Positions 14,802-23,888 of a stretch of DNA of 31,181 nt are shown in pieces (within the stretch, counting starts at the first letter, position 1; each line of letters opens with the position of its first letter). The position numbers were made by a program, and so were the translations under genes. Below the pieces are notes generated by a model. The model was not told where the DNA came from, searched no databases, and saw only the letters and a list, made by a program, of their open reading frames with translations. Origin of the DNA: CAWVWF01 sp963933885 (GTDB taxonomy: Bacteria; Bacteroidota; Bacteroidia; Flavobacteriales_C; GCA-002722245); NCBI GenBank assembly GCA_963933885.1, contig CAWVWF010000017.1, positions 1 through 31,181 on the forward strand. The letters run 5' to 3'.

Positions 14802-15905
14802 TTAGGATTTTATTATTTTTTTTACTTCAAACATGATTAACTCTGTCGCATTATCTATTTTCAACTTAGAAATATTATGTGCTAATAAATCCTTTTTCTC
14901 AGGACTGCTTAATAAAGCGTCTACTTCTGAGAATAGTTTTTCTTTCGCTTCAGAATCTTTAATTAAAATCGCGGCATTATTATCAACCAAAGCCATAGCA
15001 TTTGCAGTCTGATGATCTTCTGCAGCATATGGAAATGGAACCAATATACATGGTTTTTTAACAAGTGACAATTCTGAAACAGACATAGCTCCTGACCTAG
15101 AAATCACAACATCAGCAACTGAATAAGCAAGATCCATCTCGTAAATAAACTCGTGAGATTGTAATAAAGTACCTCCAACTTCTTTAATGCGAGCTGCAGC
15201 TTCTTTGGTATAAAACTTACCAGTTTGCCACAACAGCTGATACCCTTTCTCTTTAAATTGTTCTAAACTTTTATCAAGAGCGGTATTAATGCTTCTCGCT
15301 CCTTGACTTCCCCCAATTGACAATACTATTGGTAGATTAGGATCTAGATTAAACTTCTCGATTCCTCTAGCTCTTTTCCCTTCTAATTTTAAAATCTCTT
15401 TTCTAACAGGGTTTCCAGTTACAATAAGATTACTATTTGGGAAGTATTTTTCCATTCCATTAAAAGCAACGCAAACTGTGTTTACATTCTTTCCCAGTAA
15501 TTTATTCGTAATACCAGGGTATGAATTAGACTCATGGATTAATGTTGGAACTTTTGCCCATACAGCCGCTTGTAATAACGGTCCACTGGCGTAACCTCCA
15601 ACACCTATACAAATATCTGGTTTGAATTTTTTAATGATTTTTCTAGCATTCCATAAACTAGAAATAAGTTTAAAAGGAAAAGATAGGTTTGACAATGTTA
15701 ACTTTCGTTGAATTCCACTAATCCATAATCCCTCTATTTTATAACCTGCTTTCGGAACTTTTTCCATTTCCATCTTCCCTTTTGCACCTACAAAAAGGAT
15801 TTCGGCATTTGGAAAATTAGATTGTATTTCATTTGCGATTGCAACTGCAGGAAAAATATGACCTCCAGTTCCACCACCACTTACAATAACCTTAATATTT
15901 TTCAT
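14802..15905 (-). CDS. murG: Lipid II-forming GlcNAc transferase MurG
   Basis: MurG transfers GlcNAc from UDP-GlcNAc onto lipid I at the inner face of the membrane to give lipid II. The 367-residue GT-B enzyme shows the N-terminal Gly-rich loop SGGGTGGHIFPA (about residues 9-20), IGVGGYASGP, the HESNS..G segment, the second Gly-rich loop IGGSQGA, and the UDP-GlcNAc loop with 'AAEDHQTANA'. The gene overlaps the 3' end of ftsW by 14 bases, so the two are likely translated together. Confidence 0.98.
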   Translation of the reverse strand: MKNIKVIVSGGGTGGHIFPAVAIANEIQSNFPNAEILFVGAKGKMEMEKVPKAGYKIEGLWISGIQRKLTLSNLSFPFKLISSLWNARKIIKKFKPDICIGVGGYASGPLLQAAVWAKVPTLIHESNSYPGITNKLLGKNVNTVCVAFNGMEKYFPNSNLIVTGNPVRKEILKLEGKRARGIEKFNLDPNLPIVLSIGGSQGARSINTALDKSLEQFKEKGYQLLWQTGKFYTKEAAARIKEVGGTLLQSHEFIYEMDLAYSVADVVISRSGAMSVSELSLVKKPCILVPFPYAAEDHQTANAMALVDNNAAILIKDSEAKEKLFSEVDALLSSPEKKDLLAHNISKLKIDNATELIMFEVKKIIKS

Positions 15906-17043
15906 TTTCTTTTAAATCAGAATTTGAACCTACTTCTCTACTAACGCTCAAAATAATCCCGACTGAAATGGCCGTAAACCATAAAGAGGTTCCTCCCATA
16001 CTCACCATTGGTAATGGCTGACCAGTTACTGGAAATATTCCTACTGCAACGGCCATATTACTAAAAGCCTGAAGTACTATTCCTGCAGACAACCCAACAA
16101 CTAAGAGTGTTGAAAATAATTTTTTAGTACGTTTTGCTATTATAATACTTCTAAAGAGAAGTAATAAATACATTCCAACTGTAAATATCCCACCAGTAAT
16201 ACCATAATTTCTTAAGATAGTAGCAAAAATAAAATCCGAAGCGGCCTGAGGTGGTTGTGGAAATTTTCCTCCATTACTAAACCATAAACCTATAGGTCCG
16301 CCATCCCAAATTGATGCTTCTGATAAATGCTTTTGATAATTCCCTTCAGGATCGGATTCTCCACTTAGAAAAGCCATAATACGATGCTTCCAAGTTTCTA
16401 ATCTAGGAAACCACTCAGGTAAAATCGTTATCATGATAAAAAACAACAACGCTAGGCTTCCTAATACAATAGTAAAATGACTGATTTTAACACCACCAAA
16501 AAACATCATAAGTAAACACATACCCATGATTAATGCAGCTGTACTAAAATCACTTTTCACTACTAAGGCGCACATGAAAATAACTGGAAGAAAGAGATGT
16601 TTTATCACTTCTTTAAGATCTCCTAATTCATCTTGTTTTTTACTTAATGCCCTTGCTAAATAGATAATCAATGAAATTTTAGCAAGATCTGAGGTTTGAA
16701 AACTTAAACCTATAATTGGAATTTTAATCCACCGTACTGCTGAGCTGACTCCATGTCCCGAAAACATCGTATAAAGTAACAATGGGACAGTAATCGCCAT
16801 AAGGACGAGTGAAATTCTTGAGAGGTAGCCATGCTTTATTTTTGATGTTTGATAAGCAATGACAAAGGCAAACAATAATATTATTCCATGTTTGAACACA
16901 AAATAAAAATGGTTACCTCCCTTAAATGCATGTATTAACGGTGCTGTACCTGCGTGAATAATAGGAATAGACAACAATCCAAGAGAGATAATTACACCCC
17001 AAATGACCTTATCGCCATATATCTTATTATATAATTCCCGCAT
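15892..17043 (-). CDS. ftsW: Septal peptidoglycan glycosyltransferase FtsW (SEDS family)
   Basis: FtsW is a polytopic SEDS protein that polymerises lipid II at the septum together with FtsI. The 383-residue protein has about ten hydrophobic segments and family marks: GVSSAVRWIKIPIIGLSFQTSDLAKI in the first half and GIFPVTGQPLPMVSMGGTSLW near the C-terminus (the 'P..G.P.P..S.GG' motif). The ftsI partner lies in the same operon. The ATG at 17043 is three bases after the stop of the 42-codon ORF. A GGAGG stretch 13-17 bases before the ATG overlaps the end of that ORF and is unusual for this phylum, which rarely uses strong Shine-Dalgarno sites. Confidence 0.96.
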   Translation of the reverse strand: MRELYNKIYGDKVIWGVIISLGLLSIPIIHAGTAPLIHAFKGGNHFYFVFKHGIILLFAFVIAYQTSKIKHGYLSRISLVLMAITVPLLLYTMFSGHGVSSAVRWIKIPIIGLSFQTSDLAKISLIIYLARALSKKQDELGDLKEVIKHLFLPVIFMCALVVKSDFSTAALIMGMCLLMMFFGGVKISHFTIVLGSLALLFFIMITILPEWFPRLETWKHRIMAFLSGESDPEGNYQKHLSEASIWDGGPIGLWFSNGGKFPQPPQAASDFIFATILRNYGITGGIFTVGMYLLLLFRSIIIAKRTKKLFSTLLVVGLSAGIVLQAFSNMAVAVGIFPVTGQPLPMVSMGGTSLWFTAISVGIILSVSREVGSNSDLKENEKY

Positions 17044-17046
17044 GTA

Positions 17047-17175
17047 TTATATCACTCCCTCCTTAAACTTTTTTATCACCCACACGGCGCTAAAAATAAA
17101 TACCAACAACACACTAGATAATACAAGCGTAAATAAGTACTTAATTTCCTTACTATTATCTGGTTTAACGCTCAT
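17047..17175 (-). CDS. 42-residue single-pass membrane protein
   Basis: This short gene reads ATG AGC GTT AAA ... GTG ATA TAA. The N-terminal twelve residues (MSVKPDNSKEIK) are charged. A continuous 22-residue hydrophobic helix spans about residues 13-34, ending SAVWVI. The tail KKFKEGVI is basic. It fits neatly in the operon: 11 bases after the stop of the MurD-like gene and three bases before the ftsW ATG, leaving almost no non-coding space. That packing and the clean membrane-helix pattern support a real protein. I do not recognise it. By position it may be a divisome or FtsW-associated micropeptide, but that is inference. A short chance ORF cannot be excluded without homologs. Confidence 0.6.
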   Translation of the reverse strand: MSVKPDNSKEIKYLFTLVLSSVLLVFIFSAVWVIKKFKEGVI

Positions 17176-17186
17176 AACTTTATAAT

Positions 17187-17735
17187 TTACAGGCTTCTTA
17201 CAACCTTTTTAAAAGTATTTCCTCTTTCTTCTAAGTTCTCAAACATATTAAAACTTGCAGATGCTGGCGACAATAATACTGTCTCACCTTTATCAGCAAT
17301 ATAATAGGCCATTTGAACTGCTTCTTCCATCGAATTAGCATCTACAATCATATCAACTTTATCTAAAAAGTTATCGAAGATTTTAGATTTATCAGTTCCG
17401 ATGTAAACAAGAGCTCTAACTTTCTCTCTAGCCAATTCTTGTAATGGAGCGTAATCAACAGTCTTGTCAACACCTCCAACAATCCAAACTGTTTGACGAG
17501 ACATTCTTTCAAGGGCATACCAAGAAGAATTTACGTTAGTAGCTTTTGAATCATTAATGTATTCGATCCCGTGTACATTAGCAACAAACTCTAGTCTGTG
17601 CTCAACATTTTCGAATTCAGCAAACGTTTCCTTAAGAGATTCTTTTCTTAGGTTACTAGCATTCTTCTTTAAGTTTTCGGCCATTGTGTCGCCTGTACTT
17701 AATTTTGTTTGAAATTCGAAATTTCCCTTTGTCAT
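17187..17735 (-). CDS. Free-standing MurD C-terminal (Mur ligase domain 3) paralog
   Basis: The 182-residue protein aligns, without large gaps, to the last third of the MurD encoded just upstream, at close to half identity. Conserved blocks are EHRLE (45-49), GIEYINDSKATNV (56-68), WYAL, GGVDK (87-91), LLSPASASF (154-162) and ERG (170-172). It lacks the UDP-MurNAc-binding and ATPase domains, so it cannot act as a ligase alone. Differences from MurD include GNDY to TVDY after GGVDK, and SPACASFD to SPASASFN in the loop that lines the D-glutamate site. The first 45 residues still echo the MurD region before the domain (TKL...MA...ESL.E.F), but the GKHNxYN motif is lost. This suggests an old duplication with N-terminal loss. 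The frame is intact and the gene starts 12 bases after murD. A regulatory or scaffold role is possible; slow decay is the alternative. Confidence 0.85.
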   Translation of the reverse strand: MTKGNFEFQTKLSTGDTMAENLKKNASNLRKESLKETFAEFENVEHRLEFVANVHGIEYINDSKATNVNSSWYALERMSRQTVWIVGGVDKTVDYAPLQELAREKVRALVYIGTDKSKIFDNFLDKVDMIVDANSMEEAVQMAYYIADKGETVLLSPASASFNMFENLEERGNTFKKVVRSL

Positions 17736-17747
17736 GGCTTTTTCTAA

Positions 17748-19091
17748 TTACTTAGTTATATTCTTTATTGCTTCTTTAAACTTAACTCCCCTGTCTTCAT
17801 AATTATGAAACAGGTCAAAACTTGCACATGCAGGTGACAGTAAAACTGTAAAGCCTTCGCTAGCCATAGCGGTTGCTTTGTTTACTGCTTCATCTGCACT
17901 AAGTGACTCTTCTATTTGCTTTACATAAGGACCAAATGCTTCATGAAGCTTCTGATTGTCCTTACCCAAACAAACAATACCATGTACTTTGGATTTCACT
18001 AAAGGGATTAATTGGGAATAGTCATTCCCTTTATCCACACCACCAGCAACCCAAATAATGTTATCAACTATACTATCCAATGCATACCATGTAGAATCTA
18101 CATTTGTAGCTTTAGAATCATTTATATATTCAATACCATTAAGAACTAACACACTTTCTAAGCGATGTTCTATTGAACTAAAAGTACCAAGAGCCTCCAC
18201 AATTGTACTTTCATCGACGTTCAAAACATTCGCTACAGAAACCGATGCCATAATATTATACGTATTATGCTTACCTCGCAACTTAGTAGCATCAACAGAT
18301 ATCCTCATCGGATTGTTAATATCTACCAATACACCTGTGTCATCCACGCCTGCACCAATACCCCCTAGCGCACTATGCATAAAGGAGTATGACTTAACTG
18401 GAAAGGTTACATTCGAAAGTTTATCAACAATGTTATCATCATCCCCATTGTAGATAAAAACCGAGTTTTCGTCTACATTTTTTATGATTTTAAACTTGGA
18501 ATCGATGTAATTGTCGAAATTGTACTCATACCTATCCAGATGATCTGGTGTGATATTAAGCAAAACACTTACATCAAATTTCATGTTTTTGATACCATCT
18601 AATTGAAAACTGCTTAGCTCTAAAACATAGAAATCAAAATCACACTCAGCAACTTGCCAAGCAAAACTTTTCCCTATATTTCCACCTAATCCAACATTTA
18701 GTCCACCTGCTTTTAACAAGTGATATGTTAGCGATGCAGTTGTTGTTTTCCCATTACTTCCAGTTAGTCCAATAATAGTAGCGTTGGTAAACCAGCTTCC
18801 AAACTCAATTTCCGAAATAACGGAAATCATTCTTTGATTAAGCTCTACTATCAATGGAGCTGTATCAGGAATCCCAGGACTCTTCACAACCACGTCAGCG
18901 TTAATTATTAGTTCATTAGTATGTTTGTTTTCTTCAAACAAAATACCTTCTCTTAAAAGAACGTCTTTATATTTTTGGGTAATTGTTCCCATATCGGAAA
19001 CAAATACCTCATAATTTTCTTTCTTGCCTAAAACAGCAGCTCCTACTCCACTTTCACCCCCTCCTAATATTACCAATCGCTTTTGGCTCAT
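17748..19091 (-). CDS. murD: UDP-N-acetylmuramoylalanine--D-glutamate ligase MurD
   Basis: MurD adds D-glutamate to UDP-MurNAc-L-Ala using ATP in the cytoplasm. From the ATG at 19091 the protein has 447 residues: the N-terminal dinucleotide-like fold RLVILGGGESGVGAA (5-19), the P-loop GSNGKTT (111-117), DHLDRY in the central domain, RGKHNTYN, and the C-terminal EHRLE, NDSKATN and SPACASFDLF blocks. A longer frame from 19148 would overlap mraY by 58 bases and add 19 unrelated residues, so I rejected it. The chosen ATG overlaps the mraY stop by one base (TAATG), in line with other junctions in this operon. A second copy of its C-terminal domain follows immediately. Confidence 0.97.
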   Translation of the reverse strand: MSQKRLVILGGGESGVGAAVLGKKENYEVFVSDMGTITQKYKDVLLREGILFEENKHTNELIINADVVVKSPGIPDTAPLIVELNQRMISVISEIEFGSWFTNATIIGLTGSNGKTTTASLTYHLLKAGGLNVGLGGNIGKSFAWQVAECDFDFYVLELSSFQLDGIKNMKFDVSVLLNITPDHLDRYEYNFDNYIDSKFKIIKNVDENSVFIYNGDDDNIVDKLSNVTFPVKSYSFMHSALGGIGAGVDDTGVLVDINNPMRISVDATKLRGKHNTYNIMASVSVANVLNVDESTIVEALGTFSSIEHRLESVLVLNGIEYINDSKATNVDSTWYALDSIVDNIIWVAGGVDKGNDYSQLIPLVKSKVHGIVCLGKDNQKLHEAFGPYVKQIEESLSADEAVNKATAMASEGFTVLLSPACASFDLFHNYEDRGVKFKEAIKNITK

Positions 19092-20317
19092 TATCTTAAT
19101 TTTAAAGTAACGATTGCAAGAATCGCTAGTAAAATTCCAATGATCCAAAACCTCGTTACAATCTTAGCTTCGGCATAACCTAACTTTTGATAATGATGAT
19201 GTAATGGTGCCATTTTAAAAACCCTTCTTCCTTCTCCGTATTTCCTCTTAGTGTATTTGAAATATCCCACTTGCATCACTACACTTAGATTTTCCACTAA
19301 GAATATTCCACAGATAATAGGAATCAAAAGTTCTTTTCTAATCGCAATTGCAAATGTTGCGATGATTCCTCCTAAGGCTAAACTTCCCGTATCTCCCATG
19401 AATACTTGAGCAGGAAATGAGTTGTACCATAAGAATCCTATGCATGCTCCAACAAAAGCACCCATGAAGATTACTAATTCACCCGTATCTGGGATGTACA
19501 TAATATTTAAATAATCAGCGAAAACTGCGTTACCTGAAACGTATGCTAATACACCAAGAGTAATTCCAATTATGGCAGAAGTCCCTGTTGCTAAACCATC
19601 AATTCCATCCGTTAGATTTGCTCCGTTAGAAACGGCTGTAATTATCAAGATTACAACAGGTATAAATACTAACCAAGCCCATTTTTTACCGTCTAATCCA
19701 AACCACTCAACAATTTCGGCATAATCCAATTCATTGTTCTTTAGAAAAGGGATTGTAGTCGCCATGGATTGCGTTTCTGTCCATTCAATTGTCTTATACT
19801 CATGACCATCTTCCATGATCTCATATGTCACTCCTGTTTGCTCTGCAATTACAACATCGTCATTAAAAAACAATGTAGTTCCTATGATTATTCCTATACC
19901 AACTTGTCCAACTATTTTCGCTTTCCCTTGAAGCCCTTCTTTATTCTTTTTAAATACTTTAATATAATCATCTAAGAAACCTATTAAACCTAGCCATACT
20001 GTTGAGAGTAAAAGCATTAGGATGTAAATATTATCCAATTTCGCAAACAATAATGTTGGAATTAATATCGCAGCTAAAATCATTAAACCTCCCATAGTTG
20101 GAGTCCCAGCTTTTTCAATCTGACCGTCTAATCCAAGATCTCTAACCGTTTCTCCTACCTGTAAACGCTGCAACATCTTGATAATACGTTTCCCTAAAAT
20201 CAGAGAGATTATAAGCGATACTATAATAGCCAATGCAGCTCTTGTTGTAATAAACAAGAACGCTCCCGCTCCCGGAAAATTTAAATCGTTTAGATAATCG
20301 AATAAGTTATATAACAT
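19091..20317 (-). CDS. mraY: Phospho-MurNAc-pentapeptide transferase MraY
   Basis: MraY is the integral inner-membrane enzyme that moves phospho-MurNAc-pentapeptide onto undecaprenyl phosphate to form lipid I. The 408-residue protein carries the catalytic and Mg-binding motifs GFLDDYIKVFKKNKEGL, NLTDGIDGLATG, MGDTGSLALGG and the MAPLHHHYQ motif. It is about 45 residues longer than E. coli MraY because of a charged insertion at about residues 150-210 (containing EQTGVTYEIMEDGHEYKTIE), in a loop after a membrane segment. Such an insertion is, to my knowledge, common in Bacteroidota. Its ATG overlaps the murE stop by one base (TAATG). Confidence 0.97.
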   Translation of the reverse strand: MLYNLFDYLNDLNFPGAGAFLFITTRAALAIIVSLIISLILGKRIIKMLQRLQVGETVRDLGLDGQIEKAGTPTMGGLMILAAILIPTLLFAKLDNIYILMLLLSTVWLGLIGFLDDYIKVFKKNKEGLQGKAKIVGQVGIGIIIGTTLFFNDDVVIAEQTGVTYEIMEDGHEYKTIEWTETQSMATTIPFLKNNELDYAEIVEWFGLDGKKWAWLVFIPVVILIITAVSNGANLTDGIDGLATGTSAIIGITLGVLAYVSGNAVFADYLNIMYIPDTGELVIFMGAFVGACIGFLWYNSFPAQVFMGDTGSLALGGIIATFAIAIRKELLIPIICGIFLVENLSVVMQVGYFKYTKRKYGEGRRVFKMAPLHHHYQKLGYAEAKIVTRFWIIGILLAILAIVTLKLR

Positions 20318-21780
20318 TACTTCCCTAATACTTTAAATGAATCTTCTAACATCTCTAAGTCATCAAAAGGATGTTTAACTCCTTTGATATCTTGATACTT
20401 CTCATGCCCCTTCCCTGCAACAATTACAATATCATTCTCCTGAGCTAAAGCACAAGCCGTTTTAATCGCTTCTCCTCTATCAGTAATTGCTAATGTTTTT
20501 GCCAACTCAGTAGGGTCAAGCCCCATTTTCATTTCATTAATTATTGCTTCTGGTTCTTCTGATCTTGGATTGTCTGATGTGATAATAACTCTATCACTAA
20601 GATGCGTTGCTATTCTACTCATCAATGGACGCTTTTCAGTATCTCTATCTCCTCCACAACCAACAACTGTGATCAATTGTTCGTTTCCAGTTCTTATATC
20701 TTTAATCGTCTGCAAAACTTTTTTTAACGCATCTGGTGTGTGCGCATAATCAACAATTGCAATGATATTTCCTTTTGATTTAAAATGCTGAAACCTTCCT
20801 TCAACCGACGACAAACTTGACAATGAGGTAAGTACTTCTAATTGATCTTCACCCAATTCGATTGCGACAGCGTAAACTGACAATAAGTTATAGGCGTTAA
20901 ACGAACCAACTAAACGAGTCCAAACATCATGTCCATCTATATTTAACTGTAACCCATCAAATGAATTCTCAACCAATCTACATTTGTAATCAGCCATGGC
21001 TTTTAATCCATACTTTTTAATTGTAGCCTTAGTATTCAAAACCATTGTACCACCATGTCGCTCATCTGCATTTGTTATCGCAGTTGCAGTTGCTGGTAAG
21101 CAATCAAAAAATAATTTTTTGGCTTTTATATATTCATCGAATGTATTGTGATAATCTAAATGATCATGGGTGATATTTGTAAACACACCAATATTGAATG
21201 AAAGTCCACCAATCCTCCTTTGGTGAATAGCATGAGAACTCACTTCCATAAAGCAATGCGTACATCCTTTACCTACCATTTCAGCAAGAAGCTTGTTTAA
21301 CTCAATTGCATTTGGTGTTGTATGTGTAGCTGGAATTGTTTCACCAATAATTCTATTCCTAACTGTAGAAAGTAAACCAACCTTCTTACCCATCCCTCTA
21401 TATAAGTCATACAAAAGAGTAGCTGTAGTTGTTTTACCATTAGTTCCAGTAATACCAATCAGTTTTAATTTATCTGAAGGGTTATCATAAAAATTACAAG
21501 CAATTATTCCTAATGCTTCAGTTGAACTTTTAACTTGAACATAAGTGATTTTCTCATCTATTTCTTCAGGGAAAACTTCACAAACAACAGCTAAAGCTCC
21601 ATCTTTGATTGCGCCTTCTATAAATTTATGTCCGTCAGATTGTGTCCCAACAGTAGCTACAAACAAACTAGAATTCACAACGGTTCTTGAATCGAAACAA
21701 ATAGAAGTTATAGCAAGGTTGATATTACCTTTCACTTCTTCTATTCCAGCCTTATATAACAAATCAGATAGTAACTTCAT
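20317..21780 (-). CDS. murE: UDP-MurNAc-tripeptide synthetase MurE (meso-DAP type)
   Basis: MurE adds the third amino acid to the peptidoglycan stem peptide. The 487-residue enzyme has the P-loop GTNGKTT (112-118), the TTPNAIELN segment, SSHAIHQRR in the central domain, and DYAHTPDAL plus SDNPRSEEP in the C-terminal domain. DNPR is the motif that marks meso-diaminopimelate as the amino acid added, so the cell wall should be of the DAP type. The ATG overlaps the ftsI stop by one base (TAATG). Downstream mraY overlaps in the same way. Confidence 0.98.
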   Translation of the reverse strand: MKLLSDLLYKAGIEEVKGNINLAITSICFDSRTVVNSSLFVATVGTQSDGHKFIEGAIKDGALAVVCEVFPEEIDEKITYVQVKSSTEALGIIACNFYDNPSDKLKLIGITGTNGKTTTATLLYDLYRGMGKKVGLLSTVRNRIIGETIPATHTTPNAIELNKLLAEMVGKGCTHCFMEVSSHAIHQRRIGGLSFNIGVFTNITHDHLDYHNTFDEYIKAKKLFFDCLPATATAITNADERHGGTMVLNTKATIKKYGLKAMADYKCRLVENSFDGLQLNIDGHDVWTRLVGSFNAYNLLSVYAVAIELGEDQLEVLTSLSSLSSVEGRFQHFKSKGNIIAIVDYAHTPDALKKVLQTIKDIRTGNEQLITVVGCGGDRDTEKRPLMSRIATHLSDRVIITSDNPRSEEPEAIINEMKMGLDPTELAKTLAITDRGEAIKTACALAQENDIVIVAGKGHEKYQDIKGVKHPFDDLEMLEDSFKVLGK

Positions 21781-23873
21781 TATCCTAGTGTGATTTCTAT
21801 TTGTTTTCCTTTAATGATCTTACTTCCTGGTGATAAGCTTTGCTTAATCACTTTTCCTCTTCCTACTATCTTTACAGTTAAACCTTGTTGTTCCAAAATG
21901 AACAATGCATCTCTAACCGTCATACCTTTTACATTCGCAACCTTGTTGTATGCGATTTCATAATTTGAAGTTTTCAATGTATTATCTTTTACATTTGCCT
22001 TTACATAATCACTACTTTCTTTAGTGTTAGACTTGATGTTTAACTCATTCATTACCTTAACAACATCAACTTCCATCCCATTCTTTATTTTCATATTGTC
22101 CGATGACGCATTTGCTATTAACTCCGTTCTTAATTCTTTATCTAAAGCATAAACCCTATCCGATATCTTTCTGAAAACTGGTGCGGCAGTACTTCCTCCG
22201 TATATCCCATTGGCTCTTGGATTTGTAATTACAACTATACAAGAAAATCTTGGGTTGTCAGCTGGGAAATATCCAGCAAAAGAACTTCTATATTCAACTT
22301 TATTCTTCCCGTTTTTCGCGTAATTAATTTTCGCCGTCCCTGTTTTACCTGCTACTTTATATAAGGATCCTTTAAATGGTTTTTTTGCTGTTCCTCTCAG
22401 AACAACTCCTTCTAATAAGCTTTGTAATGAAGTAACAGTCTCCTGAGAACATATAGAAGACTCAATTACAACTGGTGGGAATATTAATTCTTTTTGGTTT
22501 TCATCAATTACTTTTTCAATAAAACTAGGTTTCATTAATTTCCCTTTGTTTGCAACAGCATTATAAAATGCTAGAATCTGCATAGGCGTAAAAAGTGTCT
22601 CATAACCATGGCAAGTCCACTGTAGCGTTGTACCGTACCAATCCTCATCAGTTTTATTTTTAATTTTCGGACTGATTTCTCCAATAATATCTAGATTAAG
22701 TTTTTCACCTAATCTAAAACTATATAGTCTATCAATATATTCCTGTGGATTGTTCTTAAAGAATTCCTCTACTAATTTAACAGTCCCAACATTAGATGAT
22801 TTTTCAAAAACATCTCTAAAACTCAAACTAGTTCTCTTTGGATAATAATGAGAATCCCTTACTTTACGGTCATAGACTTTGTAAATACCGTGACCAATAT
22901 CAACAATCTTCTCATCAAGATCAATTTCAGTTTTTGACGTCTCTAAAAGAGCCATAAAACTAGCCAACTTAATAGTAGATCCTGGCTCTTGAGCATCAGC
23001 AACAGCATAGTTTTTGGCCTCCCAATAATTACCTAGCGCATCTACTTTTAAATTAGCAATTGCTCTTACTTTACCAGTTGCAACTTCCATAACAACCGCA
23101 CAACCATAATCAGCCTTATTATGGAATAACTGATCTCTTAAAGCGTTCTCAGCAACTTCTTGAATATTAATATCAATTGTAGAATAAACATCACTACCCT
23201 CTATAGCTAACTTACTGTTCTTATCATTAACAGGCACCCAAACTCCTCCAGGTATTTTTCTTTGAAACTGCCGACCTGAATCTCCTTTTAAATATGCATC
23301 ATAAGCACCTTCCAAACCAAAAGGAGCTCTACTACCAATGGTTCTAGAGGCTAGAACACCAAATGGTTTTTTTCGTTTCGTGTACTTACTATATGCTAAT
23401 CCTGATTTATATCTACCTTGCTTTATAAATGGGAATTTTTTAAGCTTTTTAAAATCAGGGTAATTCAATTCTTTATGAATTGCGTACCATCTTACTTTAT
23501 TCTTACGCCCGTTTAAAATCTCTTGACTATACTGCTTAGATGATTTCCCTTCAATTAAACTCGCTAAAGAATCTGATAATGACGAAACATATTTTGCTAA
23601 TGTATCGTCATTCATCGCACTTGATGATAGATCCAATCCTACATTATAATACGTTAACGATGTTGCCAATAAGCTACCATCTCTAGCATACAAATCCCCT
23701 CTTTCCGCTGGGAAAGAACGACGCTTTGTAGCGGTACTTTTTACATTCTTAACAATTTCATCCCCTTTGAAAATTTGGATATTAACCACCTGCGCAACAA
23801 GGGCTAATCCAAACAATACAAGGACGAAAAAGAAGATGTAAACCCTCTTTAATATGTTAACTTTTTGATCCAC
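21780..23873 (-). CDS. ftsI: Septal penicillin-binding protein FtsI (PBP3) with a PASTA domain
   Basis: FtsI is the septal transpeptidase that cross-links peptidoglycan with FtsW. The 697-residue protein has one N-terminal membrane segment (about 11-30), a dimerisation domain, and the three transpeptidase motifs: STIK (Ser299 nucleophile, Lys302), SSN (359-361) and KTGT (510-513). After a linker it ends in one PASTA domain (about 645-697, 'VKGMTVRDALFILEQQGLTVKIVG...'). E. coli FtsI has no PASTA domain and is about 110 residues shorter. The start is a GTG at 23873; no ATG lies between it and the membrane segment. It follows the FtsL-like gene by 15 bases. Confidence 0.96.
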   Translation of the reverse strand: MDQKVNILKRVYIFFFVLVLFGLALVAQVVNIQIFKGDEIVKNVKSTATKRRSFPAERGDLYARDGSLLATSLTYYNVGLDLSSSAMNDDTLAKYVSSLSDSLASLIEGKSSKQYSQEILNGRKNKVRWYAIHKELNYPDFKKLKKFPFIKQGRYKSGLAYSKYTKRKKPFGVLASRTIGSRAPFGLEGAYDAYLKGDSGRQFQRKIPGGVWVPVNDKNSKLAIEGSDVYSTIDINIQEVAENALRDQLFHNKADYGCAVVMEVATGKVRAIANLKVDALGNYWEAKNYAVADAQEPGSTIKLASFMALLETSKTEIDLDEKIVDIGHGIYKVYDRKVRDSHYYPKRTSLSFRDVFEKSSNVGTVKLVEEFFKNNPQEYIDRLYSFRLGEKLNLDIIGEISPKIKNKTDEDWYGTTLQWTCHGYETLFTPMQILAFYNAVANKGKLMKPSFIEKVIDENQKELIFPPVVIESSICSQETVTSLQSLLEGVVLRGTAKKPFKGSLYKVAGKTGTAKINYAKNGKNKVEYRSSFAGYFPADNPRFSCIVVITNPRANGIYGGSTAAPVFRKISDRVYALDKELRTELIANASSDNMKIKNGMEVDVVKVMNELNIKSNTKESSDYVKANVKDNTLKTSNYEIAYNKVANVKGMTVRDALFILEQQGLTVKIVGRGKVIKQSLSPGSKIIKGKQIEITLG

Positions 23874-23888
23874 TAAATTGATGCAATA

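Noticed and set aside
17187..17750. Frameshift or assembly split of one murD gene
   Set aside because: The upstream murD is complete through its own C-terminal domain, so the extra domain is a true second copy and not a broken end.
19092..19148. Nineteen-residue N-terminal extension of MurD
   Set aside because: It lies inside mraY and has no family similarity; the TAATG junction supports the ATG at 19091.
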